DNA of 64,000 nt, from assembly GCA_019745395.1 (NCBI GenBank), contig JAIETG010000001.1:34962-98961 (forward strand), given 5' to 3'. The stretch comes from Rhabdochlamydiaceae bacterium. GTDB taxonomy: Bacteria; Chlamydiota; Chlamydiia; Chlamydiales; Rhabdochlamydiaceae. Below are positions 17,436-25,621 of the stretch, in pieces. The notes beneath the pieces were generated by a model. That model did no database searches. It saw only the letters and a list, made by a program, of their open reading frames with translations, and was not told the origin of the DNA. Position numbers and translations under genes: made by a program. Each line of letters begins with the position of its first letter. Positions within the stretch are counted from its first letter, which is position 1.

Positions 17436-18494
17436 TTATTTTATCTTGAATAGATAGGCGCTATCCTCAACCATTTCATCTGTTATAATTTGCATGGATT
17501 GATTGAATTTTTGAAAAGCAGCCTTATTGCAGATCTGCATTTCTTGGAAAAACTGCCCCGAAACCTCCGCTGTCTTAAAAGCTGTGTTTACTCCCCTTCC
17601 TTGAAAAAAACTTGCGGTGGCAGCCGCATCCCCAACCAAAATCACCGATTTTATCTCATGGGAAAAAGTCTGAGCCTGCTGAAGCATAATTCTAATATCA
17701 GCAAAAACAAAAGCCCTACCCTCTTGTATAGCAACAGCATCTGCAATCCACCCTTGTTTTTCTAAAGCTTTTTGCAGGTCTTCTTGAGTTGCCTTTTGCG
17801 GACATTGCATAAAAAATATACTTGCAAAAGGAGATTGTATCCTTCTAAGGTACCCTCCCTCTTGTTGTATACTCGGGAAAACGCCAACTTCGAAAGCCTC
17901 CTGCACAGAATTCGGAACAATGGCAATTGCTCCGACTGCGACACCCAGACACGAGCTCTCAATAGACGAGGCTTTTCTGACAGCACTATAGGGCCCATCA
18001 GCTCCTACAATAACATCATAAGAAAGCACCTGTAACTCTTCCTGAGAAGTCATAATCATAGCTAATCGATCAGCACAAAACCCCTGGAACTCTCCGTAAA
18101 CTATACTAACACCAAGCTCCCGAGCCCTTGTCCGCAGACACTCTTCTAACTCGTTAATCCGAACAAACCCCATCCGTTCTTGATCTTTAAGATCAGCTAC
18201 GATCATTTTGGGAATGTTGATTTTCCATTTCCCTAATAACTCTAGAGAATAGTCTGACAAAAAAATCCATTGAAGCCTTGTATAAGCAACTCTTTTTTCT
18301 ACAACTGTAACAAAATACCCATGCTCTCTAGCTTCAATCGCCGTTGCAAGTCCTACAGGACCTCCTCCAACAACTAAAACAGTCTGAACGCACAACGACT
18401 CATTATCTTCTGCAGATACAGGCAAGAGGCAAAAGCACATAAACAAACAAGTAAAAAACAAAGACAATTTCCTAACATAAAAACAACACTTCAT
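17436..18494 (-). CDS. FAD-dependent monooxygenase-like oxidoreductase with signal peptide
   Basis: The protein is about 352 residues. The FAD-binding Rossmann start is VLVVGGGPVGLATAIEAREHG, followed by the DG motif (VGADGPYSAVRK) and the GD motif (VILVGDAAATASFFQGRGVNTAF). All three mark the class A flavin monooxygenase family (p-hydroxybenzoate or kynurenine hydroxylase type). Unusually, a hydrophobic N-terminus ending near LLPVSAED precedes the FAD domain by about 15 residues, so it looks like a cleaved Sec signal. There is no twin-arginine motif. The start at 18494 is chosen by signal-peptide length; an in-frame upstream start at 18545 is possible. Substrate is unknown. A KynB-like cyclase lies 0.8 kb away. 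Confidence 0.78.
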   Translation of the reverse strand: MKCCFYVRKLSLFFTCLFMCFCLLPVSAEDNESLCVQTVLVVGGGPVGLATAIEAREHGYFVTVVEKRVAYTRLQWIFLSDYSLELLGKWKINIPKMIVADLKDQERMGFVRINELEECLRTRARELGVSIVYGEFQGFCADRLAMIMTSQEELQVLSYDVIVGADGPYSAVRKASSIESSCLGVAVGAIAIVPNSVQEAFEVGVFPSIQQEGGYLRRIQSPFASIFFMQCPQKATQEDLQKALEKQGWIADAVAIQEGRAFVFADIRIMLQQAQTFSHEIKSVILVGDAAATASFFQGRGVNTAFKTAEVSGQFFQEMQICNKAAFQKFNQSMQIITDEMVEDSAYLFKIK

Positions 18495-18685
18495 AACAAT
18501 AACCAGGAATAAAAAACAGACACTATAGTAAATACAAAAAAACAAGAAAAGCTATATCTTTTTGTATAGGACAACCCATTAAAACACATATTCAAAATCC
18601 TATCTTGATTTCTTCCAGACAGCTCTGTATCCTTAAGAGGCAAACATAACCGTGTTCGGCTGTCTATCAACATTGAGGTTACATT

Positions 18686-19318
18686 ATGCAATTTTTATTA
18701 AGCGTATTATTAGGATTATTTTTTATGGGATCTGTAATTGGTGCGGAAAAAAATTCACAGGTAATTATTTTACTAGGTGCTCCAGCTTCTGGAAAAGGAA
18801 CACAAGCTAAATTCATCGCAAAAGAATTGAACATTCCCCACATTTCTACAGGTGATCTTTTCCGAGAAAACATCAAAAATAAAACAAAACTAGGACTTGA
18901 AGCGCAAACAACAATCCAGCAAGGAAAACTCGTCTCTGATACGCTCGTCCTCGACATGCTTTTTTCTCGTATCGCACAGCCCGACGCACAAAAAGGTTAT
19001 TTGCTAGACGGCTTTCCCAGAACAGTACCTCAAGCCCAAGCTTATGAAAAACATATAGGAAACCTAGTCAAATTAATCGCAATCAATATAGAAGTCCCCG
19101 ATTCTATCCTTTTAGAAAGGATTGCATCCCGTCAAAAGGCCGAAGGAAGAGTTGATGATACACAAGAGATTGCAAAAGAGCGTTTGAAAGTATATCAAGA
19201 GCAAACAGCTCCTTTGATCGCTTTCTATGGATCTCAAGGCATCTTGCACAAAGTGCAAGGCAACACTTCCATTGAAGATGTACAAAAACAGATCATGAGC
19301 ATTTTGAATAAAAAATAG
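18686..19318 (+). CDS. adk: Adenylate kinase with N-terminal signal peptide
   Basis: The protein is 210 residues. Residues 21-210 are a complete short-LID adenylate kinase: P-loop GAPASGKGT (31-39), HISTGDLFRENI, LLDGFPRTVPQAQ, and the LID arginine region around GRVDD...ERLKVYQEQTAPL. It catalyses ATP + AMP to 2 ADP. Preceding it is MQFLLSVLLGLFFMGSVIGAE, a clear signal peptide absent from normal cytosolic Adk. The only start with a Shine-Dalgarno site (GAGG) gives this form. It should act in the periplasm or beyond, or be membrane-anchored. The next gene, a KynB-like cyclase, starts 5 bases after the stop. Whether a second cytosolic adk exists cannot be seen here. Confidence 0.85.
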   Translation: MQFLLSVLLGLFFMGSVIGAEKNSQVIILLGAPASGKGTQAKFIAKELNIPHISTGDLFRENIKNKTKLGLEAQTTIQQGKLVSDTLVLDMLFSRIAQPDAQKGYLLDGFPRTVPQAQAYEKHIGNLVKLIAINIEVPDSILLERIASRQKAEGRVDDTQEIAKERLKVYQEQTAPLIAFYGSQGILHKVQGNTSIEDVQKQIMSILNKK

Positions 19319-19323
19319 CCAAT

Positions 19324-20013
19324 ATGCTTTTAGATCATTTTCATGTCTTAGATTTAACGCATCCACTTTCCGCTAATGCCCCCACGTGGAATGGATCCTG
19401 CGGATTTTGTTTAGAAATTAAAAAAGATTATGACCGCATTTTTAGAGTACAACAAATAAAAATGCATGCAGGAGTAGGGACGCATATGGACGCTCCCTCT
19501 CATTGCATTCCAGAGGGCGCCTGTATTGCAGATATTCCCGTACACCAACTGATCGCCCCAGCTTGCGTGATCAACGTATCTCACAAAGCCTCGAAAGATT
19601 ATGCAATTTCCGTAGAAGATATACTTTGTTACGAAAAAACTTACGGAACTATTGCTAAAGGATCTCTTGTAATTGGCTATACAGGATGGGACCTTTTCTG
19701 GAACGATCCTGTCAAATATCGAAATGTAGACCTTCACGGAAAAATGCACTTCCCCTCTTTTGCTAAAGAGGCCGCTCAAATACTCGTACAAAGAGATGTC
19801 GCAGGAATTGCCATAGACACATTATCTCCCGATTGCTCAGAAGATTCTTTTCCCGTGCACAGCTTAATTTTAGGCTCGGGAAAATACATCATCGAAAACA
19901 TTTCAGGATGCGCAAAACTGCCCCCTAAAGGAGCTTACGCAATAGCTCTTCCCCTACGAGCTGAAGAGGGAACAGAATCCCCCATTCGAATCATCGCCTT
20001 AGTTCCTAATTAG
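19324..20013 (+). CDS. Cyclase family / kynurenine formamidase-like metal hydrolase
   Basis: The protein is 229 residues, typical for the family. The metal-binding signature G-T-H-x-D-A-P-x-H is present as GTHMDAPSH (residues 52-60). N-terminal VLDLTHPLSANAPTWNG and C-terminal IDTLSPDCSEDSFPVHSLIL match KynB-type cyclases. These hydrolyse N-formylkynurenine, or in other members unrelated amides. It has no signal peptide. It starts 5 bases after adk and is probably co-transcribed with it. Because a flavin monooxygenase sits nearby, a tryptophan/kynurenine link can be imagined but is not shown. Confidence 0.78.
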   Translation: MLLDHFHVLDLTHPLSANAPTWNGSCGFCLEIKKDYDRIFRVQQIKMHAGVGTHMDAPSHCIPEGACIADIPVHQLIAPACVINVSHKASKDYAISVEDILCYEKTYGTIAKGSLVIGYTGWDLFWNDPVKYRNVDLHGKMHFPSFAKEAAQILVQRDVAGIAIDTLSPDCSEDSFPVHSLILGSGKYIIENISGCAKLPPKGAYAIALPLRAEEGTESPIRIIALVPN

Positions 20014-20337
20014 TTATTCACACCTTCATTTTCGCTTATATTCCCGATAAAGTACCCCTGTAGACTAAAGGAAAATATTTGAAAAAATTGAGACACAAAC
20101 TAAACAATTTAACATCACTTGAAAAGATGTTTTCCAACTAATCTCCGAATAAAATATTTACCCCTACATACAGAATCAATCTTTATCACTTTTCCTGACA
20201 ACATAAAATAAAAACAGCAAAAGACAAATTAATTAAAAAAAACAAAAACAGCCAAACCATTGCAACTAACTCAAATCATTGATAAAATTGCAGAAAGCAA
20301 ATAAGTGAAATTAATAAATAATAAAAAAGGAATGATT
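20014..20337. other. AT-rich intergenic region, no gene seen
   Basis: The gap is very AT-rich with A-runs and no convincing ORF. The promoter for the next gene probably lies here, but I see no clear -35/-10 pair. Confidence 0.35.
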
Positions 20338-20892
20338 ATGTTTGCAGGAAGATTAACTAGCAGCGAGAGAGTTTTATTCGATAGAGTTCCCAATGAATAC
20401 GATAAAACTCCTTCTCAAAATTTAACAGACAAGTTTCAATCTCTTTTTTCATCACCTTATACTCAAGGAAAAGCGATCGAAGAAAGGGAAAAAGACAGAT
20501 ATTCGATTATCTCCGATACTACAACGGAAGATTCCTATGAGAGTTCCCCCGATGGTCAGCATGACATTAACGCGATTCGGGAGGCAATACAACGCCAAAA
20601 ACATCAAAATATAAACGATGAACTTGATATGGATAGTTCCCCTAATCCCTATATTCAGCATCTAGAATCTATCATAGAGGGTCCTGCACGCGATTTCCAA
20701 GCCTTAAAAATAGAAGAATCTTTTAGAAAACTTCCTGCAACTATACTCCCTACAAATCGCGATCAACACGTCGCCTCAAATTTTGAATATAGCTACGATC
20801 CAAGCCTTCTCCCAGACATCTCTACAAACGATCACTTAGACCTGCCACCAAACTTTGACACAGACATTCTCCCGTATCTTCCCGATTTTTAA
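20338..20892 (+). CDS. Hydrophilic hypothetical protein, possible T3SS effector
   Basis: The protein is 184 residues from ATG 20338 (AAAAAAGG seven bases upstream; upstream in-frame start at 20305 lacks support). It has no signal peptide or TM segment. The N-terminal 40 residues are rich in Ser, Thr and Asn. The middle is acidic and Gln/Asn-rich, and the C-terminus repeats short acidic Pro-Asp blocks (SYDPSLLPDIS, LPPNFDTDILPYLPDF). I do not recognise the family. The composition resembles secreted chlamydial proteins, but this is weak evidence. A hairpin terminator lies just downstream. Confidence 0.55.
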   Translation: MFAGRLTSSERVLFDRVPNEYDKTPSQNLTDKFQSLFSSPYTQGKAIEEREKDRYSIISDTTTEDSYESSPDGQHDINAIREAIQRQKHQNINDELDMDSSPNPYIQHLESIIEGPARDFQALKIEESFRKLPATILPTNRDQHVASNFEYSYDPSLLPDISTNDHLDLPPNFDTDILPYLPDF

Positions 20893-20915
20893 TAAGAAGA
20901 AAAGAACAACTAAGG

Positions 20916-20950
20916 AGCATCGCAGTAAGCCTGATGGCTACTGCGATGCT
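20916..20950. terminator. Hairpin between converging genes
   Basis: AGCATCGCAGTAAGCC (20916-20931) pairs with GGCTACTGCGATGCT (20936-20950) with one bulged A and a four-base loop. It lies between the converging 20338 and 20958 genes and likely serves both. Confidence 0.7.
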
Positions 20951-20957
20951 TCCATCT

Positions 20958-22925
20958 TTACCACTCAGAAAGATTTCTAACGATTTTCTTGCGAACTATA
21001 GGAAAAAGTCTCCCTTGTTCTTGCTTTAAAATTTCGATAATCACCTTTTTCCCTTCTTCCGTTTTACTCAAGATTGCCGTGATCTGATTGGCTTTATGAG
21101 CGCTGTTGCGCTCTATAATATAATCTACAATCATTTGAACCGTATCCGGAGTAAAATACCCAGCGTTAGCACAAAGATGAGACCACTCTTCTCGGATCGA
21201 CATTTTTTTAGAAGAGGTAAGATTTAACTGCTTATCCAAAGAAGCGAGATGAGAAGCTGACACTATCCCTGCAAATCCTCCCAAAAAGGAAGACTGCGTA
21301 GAAATATCCCAGCCATGGATCTTTTCCACATCTAAAGGCAGGTCTTTTAAAAGCTTTTTCTGCTCTGTATGGAAAGCTTCTTCTAGCTTCGAATAAAACA
21401 CAGGAACGTTAGATGGGATTTCCAAATCATAGAGCCATTCATTGATATGATGTTTTTTTGCAAAGGCTGCAAAATTAGAAATCCCCCTTTCTTCTAAAAG
21501 CCAAAGCTCTAAAAAGGACAGAAAACGATCTACAGACATGCTGTTTTGAAAAAACACCTGCATATAATCTTTTAAAAAGCGTTGGAAAATTTCAGGTCCC
21601 ATGGCCTTTTCTAACATGAAAAAGAAAAGAGCTCCTTTTCCGTAGGGAATACGAGACATTTCCACATCAACTGTCTCTTGACAAAGCCTCAGAAGATCGG
21701 GTCTTGTCTCTCGATACTCCTTCATAGCTTCTTGCATTTCGTCTATAGTAGAGAGAATGTCCATAGCGGCATAATCTTCCCCCCAAACCTTTGCACAAAT
21801 CTGATACTCCAAGTAGGTAGTAAGCCCTTCATTCCAGAAAAACTCTTGCCAGGTAGCATTGGTAATATCATTTCCCGCCCAAGAATGCGCCAGTTCATGA
21901 GGAATGACATTGGGGTGCTCTAAAGCGATCGCACCACAAGTACTTGCGCAAGGATGTTCCATAGCCATATAAGGGAACGCCCAACTCAGAAGTATAGGAG
22001 TGTATGTCCCCCAGTTATAAGGTCCACAAATCTCTTCTGCCGCTTTCATAATTTCTGGAAGTCGATAAAAGGCTTCGTACGCATCATCCAGCATAGCATC
22101 TTCTGCATAGATCCCGGTTCTTATATCTGATTCATAGGGTTTAAAAGAAAAATTCCCCACCTGTAAACTTAAAAGATATAAAGGAACGGCTCGCTCCATC
22201 TTTAATCCTCTATAAATCCCCTCTTGATTGCGAACCTTCGGGTTATTACTCACACTACTTAGGGCCATGAAGTCAGGATTACGTGTATTTACATTCACTT
22301 CATACGTCAATCGAATCTGTGGAGAATGCTGCCCAGGAATTGCGCTAGCTCCTTCATTAGATTGAAAAAGCGTATACATAAGAGGGAGATTTTTCCCATG
22401 CGAGTATTCTTTATCGATCCAAAAAACAGCGGTAGAGTTAGAAGTTGTATGATACGAAATAGACACCTCTCGAGAGCCTACCTCTGGAGGGATGCTAATA
22501 CGAAGCGCATCGGGTTTTCCTGACACATAACCTTGAACAATTTCGTAAGGAACGGGAAATCCGTCTATTTGGATGTTTTCTATCTCTAAATAATTTACAT
22601 CCAGGGTCAAGACTGTATTTCCTTCTATTTTATTGGTATACTGATAGATGGCTGTTGCCATCAGCTGTTTTTTCGTAAAATCTGGTTCTACATTCCATAC
22701 AAGATGCGTAAGCACAGCCCTATCCGGCTCTGCATTAGAAAGATGATCTACCGGAAGCTTCGGAAAAGTTTTCTGAAAATCACTCATCCATGTTTTTTGT
22801 ATTTCATCTATACGATCTAAAGAAACTTCTTTGGAGGAAGCTTGTAAAGAAGGGCTTATCAAACTAAAAGCAATCGAAGAAATCAAAGAAAAAAAAGAAA
22901 ATTTACCATACGAGATCCGCTTCAT
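20958..22925 (-). CDS. Exported M1-family metallopeptidase (leukotriene-A4-hydrolase-like)
   Basis: The protein is 655 residues with a signal peptide ending near SPSLQA (about residue 29). The zinc site HEXXH-x18-E is present: HELAHSW at residues 343-349, then NEGLTTYLEYQ. A substrate-binding MAMEHP motif lies about 22 residues before it, in place of the common GAMEN. The C-terminal part (after about residue 500) is helical, as in the LTA4H-like aminopeptidases. It should release N-terminal amino acids from peptides in the periplasm or outside. The gene is monocistronic on the minus strand. It is not a soluble cytosolic enzyme, unlike most M1 relatives. Confidence 0.9.
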   Translation of the reverse strand: MKRISYGKFSFFSLISSIAFSLISPSLQASSKEVSLDRIDEIQKTWMSDFQKTFPKLPVDHLSNAEPDRAVLTHLVWNVEPDFTKKQLMATAIYQYTNKIEGNTVLTLDVNYLEIENIQIDGFPVPYEIVQGYVSGKPDALRISIPPEVGSREVSISYHTTSNSTAVFWIDKEYSHGKNLPLMYTLFQSNEGASAIPGQHSPQIRLTYEVNVNTRNPDFMALSSVSNNPKVRNQEGIYRGLKMERAVPLYLLSLQVGNFSFKPYESDIRTGIYAEDAMLDDAYEAFYRLPEIMKAAEEICGPYNWGTYTPILLSWAFPYMAMEHPCASTCGAIALEHPNVIPHELAHSWAGNDITNATWQEFFWNEGLTTYLEYQICAKVWGEDYAAMDILSTIDEMQEAMKEYRETRPDLLRLCQETVDVEMSRIPYGKGALFFFMLEKAMGPEIFQRFLKDYMQVFFQNSMSVDRFLSFLELWLLEERGISNFAAFAKKHHINEWLYDLEIPSNVPVFYSKLEEAFHTEQKKLLKDLPLDVEKIHGWDISTQSSFLGGFAGIVSASHLASLDKQLNLTSSKKMSIREEWSHLCANAGYFTPDTVQMIVDYIIERNSAHKANQITAILSKTEEGKKVIIEILKQEQGRLFPIVRKKIVRNLSEW

Positions 22926-23046
22926 AATATAACTCCTAAGCTACTGAACAGCTTCAATCTTAGTGAGTTATTAATTTCCACACAAGCACCTGTGCTGTAA
23001 AGTCTTCTTTTTAATATAATGCCTCGTGTTTACAAGGAGAAAATCC

Positions 23047-23424
23047 ATGCTATCGCTTTCTATCCTTCCAATACAACTGGCTGTTTGCCATCTTAAACCT
23101 TTAGATAACATCCCTTCTTGGGCTTATAAAAATACGGATTTTTTTTCGATTACTCGAACGAAAGAAGAGCTTTCTATTGTCTGTGAAGAAAAACTTGTTC
23201 CAGAAGAAATCCAAGCTGAACGAGGATGAAGATGTCTTAAAGTAAAAGGCCCTTTAGATTTTAGACTTACCGGAATTCTTTCTTCTCTGGCAGGACCTTT
23301 AGCGCAAGCTCAAATCAGCATTTTTGCTATTTCCACCTTTGACACAGACTACCTCTGCGTAAAAGAAACTAATCAACAAAAAACAATAGAAATTCTAGGG
23401 AATTTTTGTAAGATCTTATGCTAA
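23047..23424 (+). pseudogene. ACT-domain protein gene interrupted by one in-frame TGA
   Basis: The ATG at 23047 has AAGGAG nine bases upstream. The first part reads MLSLSILPIQLAVCHL, then SWAYKNTDFFSITRTKEELSIVCEE, then AERG and a TGA at 23227-23229. The same frame continues without another stop to TAA at 23422-23424. It gives RCLKVKGPLDFRLTGILSSL, SIFAISTFDTDYLCVK and on. Together these form the complete double-ACT protein of the ACT_7 type, in which a Trp normally stands between ERG and RCL. A single TGG-to-TGA change therefore explains the break. The gene may be a recent pseudogene. Sequence error, or readthrough, is also possible. Confidence 0.85.
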
Positions 23425-23661
23425 ATTGGGAAGATTTACTTCCCGCGACACATTTTCGAGGGATCCCTAACAGCCCCCTCTAAACGAACTGCACATAAAA
23501 ACTCAAAACACTTATAATCAATATTTTGCATAAAAACCCACAATCATCCACCCACAACACATCGAAAAAGCGCCAATTAAACAAAACATTAACTTGATTT
23601 AAAATGAAAATTTGCATTATAATTTATTTTTAATATTAAAAATTCAACAACAGGAATTAAC

Positions 23662-24114
23662 ATGATGAACGCTCTAAATAGCTCTTATAGAACCGTCCTA
23701 CCTGCCCTAAAAGTTGCGGAAGGGGCGATCTATGGAGGATGGGCGGTAAGCTCTTTATTCTATGTATGTAATTTCCCAAATCAAGTCATTGAACAGGTTA
23801 TACAATTAGCGCAAGGCAACATCTCAACAGAATCTCTTTCCAACCTTGCCTTTACCGCTTTTGGTCTATATTCCATAAAAAACACCGTAAAATCTTTATT
23901 TTCAGGAGACTACAGAACAGCTGCTGTAATCGCCGGAATATTCAGCGGACTGATTGTCGGCTCTTGGGATCTTGAAAAAGCATCTAGCGCAGCTTTGATT
24001 ACTGGGGCAATTGTTGGAGGCGCAGGCATGTTAAGAAAACAAATGCAACCCACTACGATTTCCAGAGGAGATTTTATAAAGAGACAGATTGCTCCAGGAA
24101 CTGCGGGCACATAA
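23662..24114 (+). CDS. Small membrane protein, possible Inc-like protein
   Basis: The protein is 150 residues. A hydrophobic start region (residues 20-40), a second at 60-75 and a long one at 84-122 (TAAVIAGIFSGLIVGSW and AALITGAIVGGAGML) suggest a multi-pass or hairpin membrane protein. There is no cleavable signal peptide. ATG is preceded by AGGAAT. The C-terminus is polar. Family not recognised. Similar size and layout to the 14987 gene, but no clear sequence similarity. It ends with a strong terminator. Confidence 0.55.
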   Translation: MMNALNSSYRTVLPALKVAEGAIYGGWAVSSLFYVCNFPNQVIEQVIQLAQGNISTESLSNLAFTAFGLYSIKNTVKSLFSGDYRTAAVIAGIFSGLIVGSWDLEKASSAALITGAIVGGAGMLRKQMQPTTISRGDFIKRQIAPGTAGT

Positions 24115-24137
24115 CATTCCCCTCACCTCTTAAATAA

Positions 24138-24173
24138 AGACCCTATAGCAGGAATGCTATAAGGTCTTTTTTC
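24138..24173 (+). terminator. Rho-independent terminator
   Basis: AGACCCTATAGCA (24138-24150) pairs with TGCTATAAGGTCT ending at 24166, followed by a T-run (24166-24172). Confidence 0.88.
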
Positions 24174-24259
24174 TTTATGCAATTCTTAATCTTTCCCTTG
24201 CATACAGACAAAAAGATCTTTACAATACAACTCTTCAGAAACTCTGTAATGAGACAACA

Positions 24260-24961
24260 ATGCAAACCCTTACTCTGCGACCTTTCTTACAAACATCTCA
24301 AGTCATCCTTCGCCCTATCGAAAAAAAAGACTTAAACGCTTATCAAACCTTGTTTCAAGATACTACTGCCATGCGGCTGCATGCAGGAGGCCCCAGAGAT
24401 ATTACCAAGCGTTTTCATAATTGGATCCAACGTTGGGACATCCATCCCTATTCTGCTCTTGCGATAACAGATAAGGTCTCTAAAAAAGTGATCGGTCACG
24501 CAATTTTAGGCCATGGAGATTATGAAAACAATCCTTACAAAGGCTTTTCAGAAATAGCTATTATACTAGCCCCCTCTTACTGGAACACCCAATATGGTGA
24601 TCCCAAATCAGGAATTGGAACGGCAAAAAAAGCACACGTAGGAACAGAAGTAATTCGCACTTTGATCAACTATGCAAAATCCTTAAAAGAGCTTGCCTAC
24701 AAAGTCCCGTGTGATGTGACTGAAAAGCAGCAAGAAGCATTAGAAAGGCTTTGCTCAAATAACAAAGAATGGCAAGTGCACAAAAATCGAGACGGAAAGA
24801 TCGATTGGATCTATCTTCCTTTAAAAGAAATACGAGCTACCTGCGATAAAGCCAATACAGCAGCACACAAAATCTTTCATAAGGTTTTTGTAGAAGAGAA
24901 TAAAGGCACAGTAAAACCATTTGGCAAAGAAAGAGACCTCTTTACCATTTCTCTAAAGTAA
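24260..24961 (+). CDS. GNAT-family acetyltransferase
   Basis: The protein is 233 residues. The N-terminal TSQVILRPIEKKDLNAYQTLFQD is typical of the RimJ/RimL-like GNAT_3 group. Central strands include VSKKVIGHAILG and SEIAIILAPSYWN. The acetyl-CoA loop is GDPKSGIGTAKKAHVG, a longer form of the usual Q/RxxGxG/A. The C-terminal half (after about residue 160) is unusually basic and helical. Substrate is unknown: it could be a ribosomal protein N-terminus, a small molecule or an effector target. It stands alone between terminators. Confidence 0.75.
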   Translation: MQTLTLRPFLQTSQVILRPIEKKDLNAYQTLFQDTTAMRLHAGGPRDITKRFHNWIQRWDIHPYSALAITDKVSKKVIGHAILGHGDYENNPYKGFSEIAIILAPSYWNTQYGDPKSGIGTAKKAHVGTEVIRTLINYAKSLKELAYKVPCDVTEKQQEALERLCSNNKEWQVHKNRDGKIDWIYLPLKEIRATCDKANTAAHKIFHKVFVEENKGTVKPFGKERDLFTISLK

Positions 24962-25018
24962 TACATGTCCTAAAAGGCACTGCATTCATTCGAAAAAATT
25001 AGTTTTTATACTATAAAA

Positions 25019-25048
25019 TGGCTGACTTTGCAGTTGCAAAATCAGCCA
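25019..25048 (-). terminator. Hairpin terminator of the DoxX gene
   Basis: TGGCTGACTTTGCA (25019-25032) pairs with 25035-25048 with one mismatch. Read on the minus strand it is followed by CATTTTATAG with a short T-run. Confidence 0.6.
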
Positions 25049-25063
25049 CTTCGATACAAATTC

Positions 25064-25447
25064 TTATTTTTTAGAAAGGCTTAAAGGCCCAGATCCAAAA
25101 TAAGAAATCATGAGACAAGCTCCTATGAGCGAAAGATTTTTTATAAAACAATATGTCTGTAAAAGAACGATGTGCCCTTCTCGAATTTCCCAAAATGGAT
25201 GCATAATGAAGGTTGCAGGAATTAAGAAACCGATCAAAAACCAAGCTCCTATACGAGCCTTATACCCTAAAAGAATACTAAGTGCACCCAATAAACCCAC
25301 TACCCCTAAAAGAGGAATTAGCACGGCGGCCATAGGAATTCCTACTCGCGCAGCATGATTTAGGACTTCCCCACTGAAATGATGAAGAGCCTTTAGAATA
25401 AAAATGTAAGAAAAAAAAGCTCTTCCTAGTAGCAAAACAAATTTCAC
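25064..25447 (-). CDS. DoxX-family small membrane protein
   Basis: The protein is 127 residues with four hydrophobic helices. The pattern of DoxX/SURF4-like proteins is clear: LGRAFFSYIFILKALHHFSG near the N-terminus, IPLLGVVGLLGALSILLGYKARIGAW in the middle, and a conserved-looking HPFWEIREGHI loop. DoxX proteins are inner-membrane proteins linked to redox or thiosulphate handling in some bacteria; the role here is not known. Monocistronic, divergent from the ceramidase gene. Confidence 0.82.
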   Translation of the reverse strand: MKFVLLLGRAFFSYIFILKALHHFSGEVLNHAARVGIPMAAVLIPLLGVVGLLGALSILLGYKARIGAWFLIGFLIPATFIMHPFWEIREGHIVLLQTYCFIKNLSLIGACLMISYFGSGPLSLSKK

Positions 25448-25621
25448 AACACCACCCCCTTCAATTAAAAAAACTCATACACATCTCTATATATAAATTC
25501 TTATTACTCCTCAAGGAACATATAAGAACAAATTCCCATTTCCTCCTAATAATCCCTTCTGTATACTCCTTAAGCATTCCGTGTGACTTTTATTTTTGAA
25601 ACATTCTCATTTAAGAGGCTT

